From assembly GCA_030838265.1 (NCBI GenBank), contig JAUTXA010000258.1, positions 1 through 9,849 of the forward strand: a DNA stretch of 9,849 nucleotides. Direction: 5' to 3'. The stretch is from Actinomycetota bacterium (lineage in GTDB: Bacteria; Actinomycetota; Acidimicrobiia; Acidimicrobiales; BP-101). Below are positions 6,283-9,849 of this stretch, one piece after another; the stretch's first letter is position 1; every line of letters begins with the position of its first letter. Both the position numbers and the translations under genes were made by a program. The notes below the pieces were generated by a model that saw nothing but the letters and a program-made list of their open reading frames with translations, was not told where the DNA came from and did no database searches.

Positions 6283-6462
6283 GTGTTGAACCCGCGACTT
6301 GAGGATCACGCCACCGGCCTCGAGCTGCAGATCGTCGAGCTCGTGGAGCGGCGGGAACGGGCCGTGGTCCAAGGTCGTGAGACCGAGGCCACCGACCTGC
6401 AGCGCGAGATCGACGGGTTGCAGCGGGAGCTAGTGGTCACCGCCGAGCAGCTCACCCAGTAA
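6283..6462 (+). CDS. Small coiled-coil protein, unknown function
   Basis: A 59-residue protein reading MLNPRLEDHATGLELQIVEL onward. It is highly charged, contains no glycine-rich or membrane segment, and shows heptad-like hydrophobic spacing (L14, I17, L20, V28, L39, I43, L46, L50), so one or two amphipathic helices forming a coiled coil are likely. The GTG at 6283 is the best start; TACAGG sits 6 nt upstream, close to but not matching a leaderless -10, and there is no Shine-Dalgarno. The frame is open further upstream, but that region overlaps the channel gene and encodes arginine/serine-rich shadow sequence. It lies between the channel gene and the SDR gene, 25 nt after the channel stop and 30 nt before the SDR start. 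No function can be assigned. It might also be a non-coding spacer, but the clean helical pattern argues for a real protein. Confidence 0.55.
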   Translation: MLNPRLEDHATGLELQIVELVERRERAVVQGRETEATDLQREIDGLQRELVVTAEQLTQ

Positions 6463-6480
6463 TCAAATCGCGCCAGGCAA

Positions 6481-6486
6481 TAGCCT
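6481..6486 (+). promoter_or_regulatory. Probable -10 element of a leaderless promoter for the SDR gene
   Basis: TAGCCT fits TAnnnT and lies 6 nt before the GTG at 6493, placing the transcript start at or next to the first codon. No Shine-Dalgarno is present. The upstream stretch at 6460-6467 is AT-rich for this window, but no clear -35 is seen. Confidence 0.45.
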
Positions 6487-6492
6487 GCGGCC

Positions 6493-7338
6493 GTGACCAT
6501 CTCGCGTGCTGTTCTCATCACCGGCTGCTCCACTGGCATCGGCCGGGCCACTGCTCTGCACCTCGCAGGGAAGGGCTGGACGGTCTACGCCACCGCCCGG
6601 CGACCTGACTCGCTGGCTGAGCTCGCGGCCGCAGGGTGCACCACCATGGCCCTCGACGTCACGGACGAGACGTCGATGGTGGAGGCCGTCGACCGCGTGG
6701 TGGGCGAGGCCGGGGCGGTCGGGGTCCTCGTCAACAACGCCGGATACGGCCAAGAAGGACCGATGGAAGAGGTGTCGATGGCCGACCTCCGCCGCCAGTT
6801 CGAGACCAATGTCTTCGGTGCCGTCCGCCTCATCCAGCTGGCCCTGCCCGGTATGAGGGAGCAGCGATGGGGGCGCATCGTCAACATGAGCTCGATGGGT
6901 GGCCGCCTCACGTTCCCGGGTGGCGGCGCGTACCACGCCAGCAAGTACGCCCTCGAGGCGTTGAGCGACGCTCTGCGCTTCGAGGTGCGGAGGTTCGGCG
7001 TCAACGTGGTGCTGGTCGAGCCCGGCGCCATCAAGACCGAGTTCGGCGACACCGCCGTCGCCAGCATCGAGGAGGCCGCGGCCGAGGGTCCCTACAAGGA
7101 GTTCAGCATCGGCCTGGCCAAGAAGGTGGCCTCGGCCTACGAGGGTCCGTTGTCTCGCATGGCGGTCGGGCCTGAGGCCGTCGCCAAGGTCGTCGAGAAG
7201 GCCATCACCTCGTCCCACCCGAAGGCGCGGTACTCGGTGACGGCTGGCGCCAAGCTGACCATCCGCACCCGGTGGCTGCTGCCCGACCGGGCCTGGGACG
7301 CCTTGATGCGCACCCAGTTCCCATCCCCGAAGCCCTGA
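6493..7338 (+). CDS. Short-chain dehydrogenase/reductase (classical SDR)
   Basis: The 281-residue protein is a classical SDR with a Rossmann fold. TGCSTGIG (10-17) binds the dinucleotide, Arg36-Arg37 after the second strand (YATARRP) suggests NADP(H), Asp55 (LDV) contacts adenine, and NNAG (81-84) supports the fold. The catalytic set is complete: Asn106, Ser134, Tyr147 and Lys151 (YHASK). PG at 177-178 leads into the substrate loop. The family oxidises or reduces hydroxyl/keto groups on many substrates; the sequence style (CSTGIG, YHASKYALEALSDALRFE) is that of the retinol dehydrogenase/hydroxysteroid-like group often annotated simply as SDR oxidoreductase. It is cytoplasmic, with no signal peptide. 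The GTG at 6493 puts the glycine motif at the usual distance from the N-terminus and has a leaderless -10. It ends 13 nt before the converging cystathionine lyase gene, with no visible hairpin between them. Confidence 0.92.
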   Translation: MTISRAVLITGCSTGIGRATALHLAGKGWTVYATARRPDSLAELAAAGCTTMALDVTDETSMVEAVDRVVGEAGAVGVLVNNAGYGQEGPMEEVSMADLRRQFETNVFGAVRLIQLALPGMREQRWGRIVNMSSMGGRLTFPGGGAYHASKYALEALSDALRFEVRRFGVNVVLVEPGAIKTEFGDTAVASIEEAAAEGPYKEFSIGLAKKVASAYEGPLSRMAVGPEAVAKVVEKAITSSHPKARYSVTAGAKLTIRTRWLLPDRAWDALMRTQFPSPKP

Positions 7339-7351
7339 AGCCTCGACGCCG

Positions 7352-8488
7352 CTAGGCCACGGTGGCGAGAGCAGCCTCGAGGTCCTCGAGCAGGTCGCTT
7401 ATGTTCTCGATGCCCACAGACAAGCGGATCAGCCCGGGGTCGACGGCCAGCGGCGAGCCTTCGACCGACGCGTGAGTCATGCGGGCCGGGTGCTCGATGA
7501 GCGACTCAACGGCGCCGAGCGACTCGGCCAGGGTGAACAGCCGCGTCGAGGCCGCCACTTTGAGGGCGGCAGGCTCGCCGCCGGCAGTGATGAACGAGAC
7601 CATGCCGCCGAAGCCCCACATCTGGTGGTCGGCGAGGGCGTGGCCCGGGTGAGTCGCCAAGCCCGGGTACATGACCTGGCTGACGGCGGCGTGGGTGTCG
7701 AGGTACTCGGCGATCTCCATCGCGTTGGCGCACTGACGATCCATGCGCACGGCCAGGGTCTTCACTCCCCGGAGCACGAGGTAGCAGTCGAGCGGTCCGG
7801 GAACGGCGCCGGCGGCGTTCTGGAGGAAGCCGAGACGTTCGCTCAGCTCGTCGTCGTTGAGGGCGAGGAATCCGCCGACGACGTCGGAGTGCCCGCCCAG
7901 ATACTTGGTCGAGGAGTGCACGACCACGTCGGCCCCAAGGGCGATGGGCTGCTGGAGGTAGGGGGTGGCAAAGGTGTTGTCGACGACGCAGAGGGCACCC
8001 CGGCGATGGGCCTCCTCGGCTATGGCCGCGATGTCGACGATGCGCAGCGTCGGGTTGGTGGGAGTCTCGATCCAGACCAGGCGGGTGGTGTCCTGCCAGG
8101 CCTGGCGCACCGCCTTCAGGTCGGTGAGGTCGACGGTGCTGAACGTGATGCCCGTTGGAGCCAGCACCTTGGCCACCAGCCGGTACGTCCCGCCGTACGC
8201 GTCATCTGACAGCAGGACGTGGTCGCCCGCCGTGAGCTGGCGGAGAAGGCAGTCGCTGGCCGCCAAGCCACTAGAGAACGCCAGGCCGTGGGCCGCCCCT
8301 TCGAGAGCGGCGAGGCACGTCTCGAGGGCCGACCGCGTCGGGTTGCCGGAGCGGGCGTACTCGTAGCCCTTGTGCTCGCCGACCGCGTCCTGGGCGAACG
8401 TCGTCGAGAAGTGGACGGGCGGGACGACGGCGCCCGTGAGCGGATCGGGTTCTTGCCCGGCGTGGATGGCTCGCGTCTCGAAGCGCAT
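7352..8488 (-). CDS. metB: Cystathionine gamma-lyase / gamma-synthase (Cys/Met metabolism PLP enzyme)
   Basis: The 378-residue protein is a full-length member of the Cys/Met metabolism PLP family. Key residues are Tyr44 and Arg46 in YEYARSGNPTR (PLP phosphate, from the neighbouring subunit), Tyr98 in DDAYGGTYR (ring stacking), Asp170 (VVDNTF), the Schiff-base Lys195 in SSTKYLGGHSD, Ser329 in GAVESL and Arg355 in LIRLSVGIE. Glu43 and Glu328 match the pair that human and yeast cystathionine gamma-lyase use for substrate recognition, whereas E. coli gamma-synthase has Asp at the first. With cystathionine beta-synthase directly upstream, the likely job is cystathionine to cysteine, 2-oxobutanoate and ammonia (reverse transsulfuration). 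Actinobacterial members are often called MetB and may do both reactions. The ATG immediately follows the upstream TAG (TAGATG), with no Shine-Dalgarno, so translation is probably coupled. It acts in the cytoplasm as a tetramer by family analogy. Confidence 0.92.
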   Translation of the reverse strand: MRFETRAIHAGQEPDPLTGAVVPPVHFSTTFAQDAVGEHKGYEYARSGNPTRSALETCLAALEGAAHGLAFSSGLAASDCLLRQLTAGDHVLLSDDAYGGTYRLVAKVLAPTGITFSTVDLTDLKAVRQAWQDTTRLVWIETPTNPTLRIVDIAAIAEEAHRRGALCVVDNTFATPYLQQPIALGADVVVHSSTKYLGGHSDVVGGFLALNDDELSERLGFLQNAAGAVPGPLDCYLVLRGVKTLAVRMDRQCANAMEIAEYLDTHAAVSQVMYPGLATHPGHALADHQMWGFGGMVSFITAGGEPAALKVAASTRLFTLAESLGAVESLIEHPARMTHASVEGSPLAVDPGLIRLSVGIENISDLLEDLEAALATVA

Positions 8489-9849
8489 CTAGTGCGGTGT
8501 CCGGTGCATCAGGAACTCGAGGACATCGCTGCGAGTCAAGATCCCCACCGGGTGGCCGGCGTCGACCACGAGCACCGCCGTCGCCCCTTCGAGGCGTTCG
8601 ACGGCGGTCTCGACCGGCTCGCCCACGCCGATCGATGGCAGGGGCCGGCCCATGACCTTCTCGACCGGGGCGTCGAGCAGCGACGGATCTTGGAACGCTT
8701 GCTCCATGAGCTCGCGCTCGTGGGCCGAGCCGACCACCTCGGCGAAGGCGAGCGGAGGCTCGGCCTTGACGACCGGCACTTGCGACACCGAGAACTCGCG
8801 GAGGATCGCCGCCACCTCGCGCACCGTCTCCTCGGGGTGGACGTGGACGAGAGGCGGCAGGTCGGAGCCCTTGTGGTGGAGGACGTCGCCCGCCGTCTGA
8901 CCGCTGGCCCGCAGGAAGCCGTAGTCGGCCATCCATCCGTCGTTGTACAGCTTGGAGAGGTAACCCCGGCCCGAGTCGGGGATGAGGACGACAACCACGT
9001 GCTCGGGTCCGAGATCCCGTCCGACCTCGAGCGCGGCCCAGATGGCGGTGCCGGCCGAGCCGCCGATCAGGACTCCTTCTTCCTTGGTGACGCGCCGGGC
9101 AGTGAGGAACGAGTCCCGGTCTTCGACCATGACGACCCGGTCGACGACCGCCGGGTCGAATGTCCCCGGCCAGAAGTCCTCGCCGATCCCCTCGACCAGA
9201 TAGGGCCGCCCCGATCCGCCCGAGTACACCGACCCGGCGGGATCGGCCCCGACGATCTGGACGCCGGGATTCTGCGACTTGAGGTAGCGGCCAACCCCCG
9301 TGATGGTGCCGCCGGTGCCGATGCCGGCGACGAAGTGAGTGATGCGACCCGCCGTCTGGCGCCACAGCTCGGGTCCCGTCGACTCGACGTGGGCCTCGGG
9401 GTTCATGGGGTTCTGGTACTGGTTCGGCTTGAAGGCGCCGGGGATCTCGGCGGCCAGGCGGTCGGACACCGAGTAGTAGGACTCGGGGTGCTCGGGTGCC
9501 ACCGCCGTTGGGCAGACGATGACCTCGGCCCCGTAGGCCCGCAGGAGTGAGACCTTCTCGGCCGCGATCTTGTCGGGCATCACGAAGATGCACCGGTAGC
9601 GCCGGCGGGCGGCCACGATGGCCAAGCCGACTCCGGTGTTGCCCGAGGTCGGCTCGACGATGGTGCCGCCCTCTTTGAGGAGGCCCTGCCTCTCGGCCTC
9701 GCGGATCATCGTCATGGCCGGGCGATCCTTCACGCTGCCACCGGGGTTCATGAACTCGAGCTTGGCCAGCAGATGGCAGGTGAGGTCGCGCCCGACGCGG
9801 TCCAGTCTGACGAGCGGCGTGTTCCCCACCAGATCAAGCAAGGACGCCG
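8489..9849 (-). CDS. cbs: Cystathionine beta-synthase with C-terminal CBS-domain pair (start outside window)
   Basis: The protein joins homocysteine and serine to cystathionine, the first step of reverse transsulfuration. Numbered from the TTG at 9841, the PLP core (1-about 315) shows DLVGNTPLVRL, Lys38 in NPGGSVKDR (Schiff base), PTSGNTG (64-70), GIGTGGTITG (173-182, PLP phosphate) and Ser290 in PDSGRGY (pyridine nitrogen). The PTAVAPEHPESYYSV stretch (111-125) is typical of true cystathionine beta-synthase rather than cysteine synthase. Two CBS motifs follow, about 328-390 and 391-448, the latter ending GILTRSDVLEFL; in animals this region binds S-adenosylmethionine and regulates activity, while here the ligand is unknown. 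No haem-binding N-terminal extension fits in the space. The frame stays open past the TTG (ASLLDLVGNTPL), and relatives have several residues before this point, so the true start is probably just off the right edge. Confidence 0.93.
   Translation of the reverse strand, partial: ASLLDLVGNTPLVRLDRVGRDLTCHLLAKLEFMNPGGSVKDRPAMTMIREAERQGLLKEGGTIVEPTSGNTGVGLAIVAARRRYRCIFVMPDKIAAEKVSLLRAYGAEVIVCPTAVAPEHPESYYSVSDRLAAEIPGAFKPNQYQNPMNPEAHVESTGPELWRQTAGRITHFVAGIGTGGTITGVGRYLKSQNPGVQIVGADPAGSVYSGGSGRPYLVEGIGEDFWPGTFDPAVVDRVVMVEDRDSFLTARRVTKEEGVLIGGSAGTAIWAALEVGRDLGPEHVVVVLIPDSGRGYLSKLYNDGWMADYGFLRASGQTAGDVLHHKGSDLPPLVHVHPEETVREVAAILREFSVSQVPVVKAEPPLAFAEVVGSAHERELMEQAFQDPSLLDAPVEKVMGRPLPSIGVGEPVETAVERLEGATAVLVVDAGHPVGILTRSDVLEFLMHRTPH

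Noticed and set aside
7339..7351. Terminator between the SDR and cystathionine lyase genes
   Set aside because: The gap is 13 nt with no stem-loop or T-run.
8271..9593. Long open frames on both strands (440-443 codons) over the cystathionine beta-synthase region
   Set aside because: Both give low-complexity Arg/Gly/Asp-rich products; the overlapping frame encodes a complete cystathionine beta-synthase and explains the region.
9839..9841. TTG at 9841 as the true start of cystathionine beta-synthase
   Set aside because: The frame continues open to the window edge with family-like residues (ASLLDL), and relatives have several residues before this point, so the start is probably outside.

Overview
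The window is GC-rich chromosomal DNA with ten recognisable genes packed almost edge to edge. There are no RNA genes, insertion sequences, CRISPR repeats or phage genes. High GC, many GTG starts, two promoter-like -10 hexamers placed 6-7 nt before GTG codons (leaderless transcripts) and the gene types (acyl-CoA dehydrogenase, amidohydrolase-2, SDR, cbs plus cystathionine gamma-lyase) fit an actinobacterium, perhaps of the Acidimicrobiia. That placement is an inference from style and content, not from a marker gene.

Left part (1-2529): a truncated amidohydrolase on the minus strand diverges from a plus-strand pair, an acyl-CoA dehydrogenase and an MBL-fold hydrolase 9 nt apart. The pair probably forms a small catabolic operon. 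The dehydrogenase has its likely catalytic glutamate at the isovaleryl/long-chain position rather than the usual C-terminal one.

Middle left (2526-4132, minus strand): a VOC-fold protein is followed by a class I/II aminotransferase whose GTG start overlaps the VOC stop. The aminotransferase ends tail-to-tail with the MBL gene, and both stop codons lie in one CTAG.

Centre (4203-6462, plus strand): this is the least familiar part. It holds a membrane-anchored protein with histidine clusters, a potassium-channel-like membrane protein with an altered selectivity filter (TLGF) and a large soluble tail, a hairpin over that gene's stop codon, and a 59-residue coiled-coil protein. The first two are 12 nt apart and probably co-transcribed from a leaderless promoter. 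If the window holds an undescribed system, it is this channel plus histidine-rich partner.

Right part (6493-9849): an SDR oxidoreductase on the plus strand converges on a minus-strand operon of cystathionine beta-synthase (start just outside the window) and a cystathionine gamma-lyase/synthase. The second gene's ATG directly follows the first gene's TAG. Together they would carry out reverse transsulfuration, homocysteine to cystathionine to cysteine.

No gene-free stretch exceeds about 105 bases.
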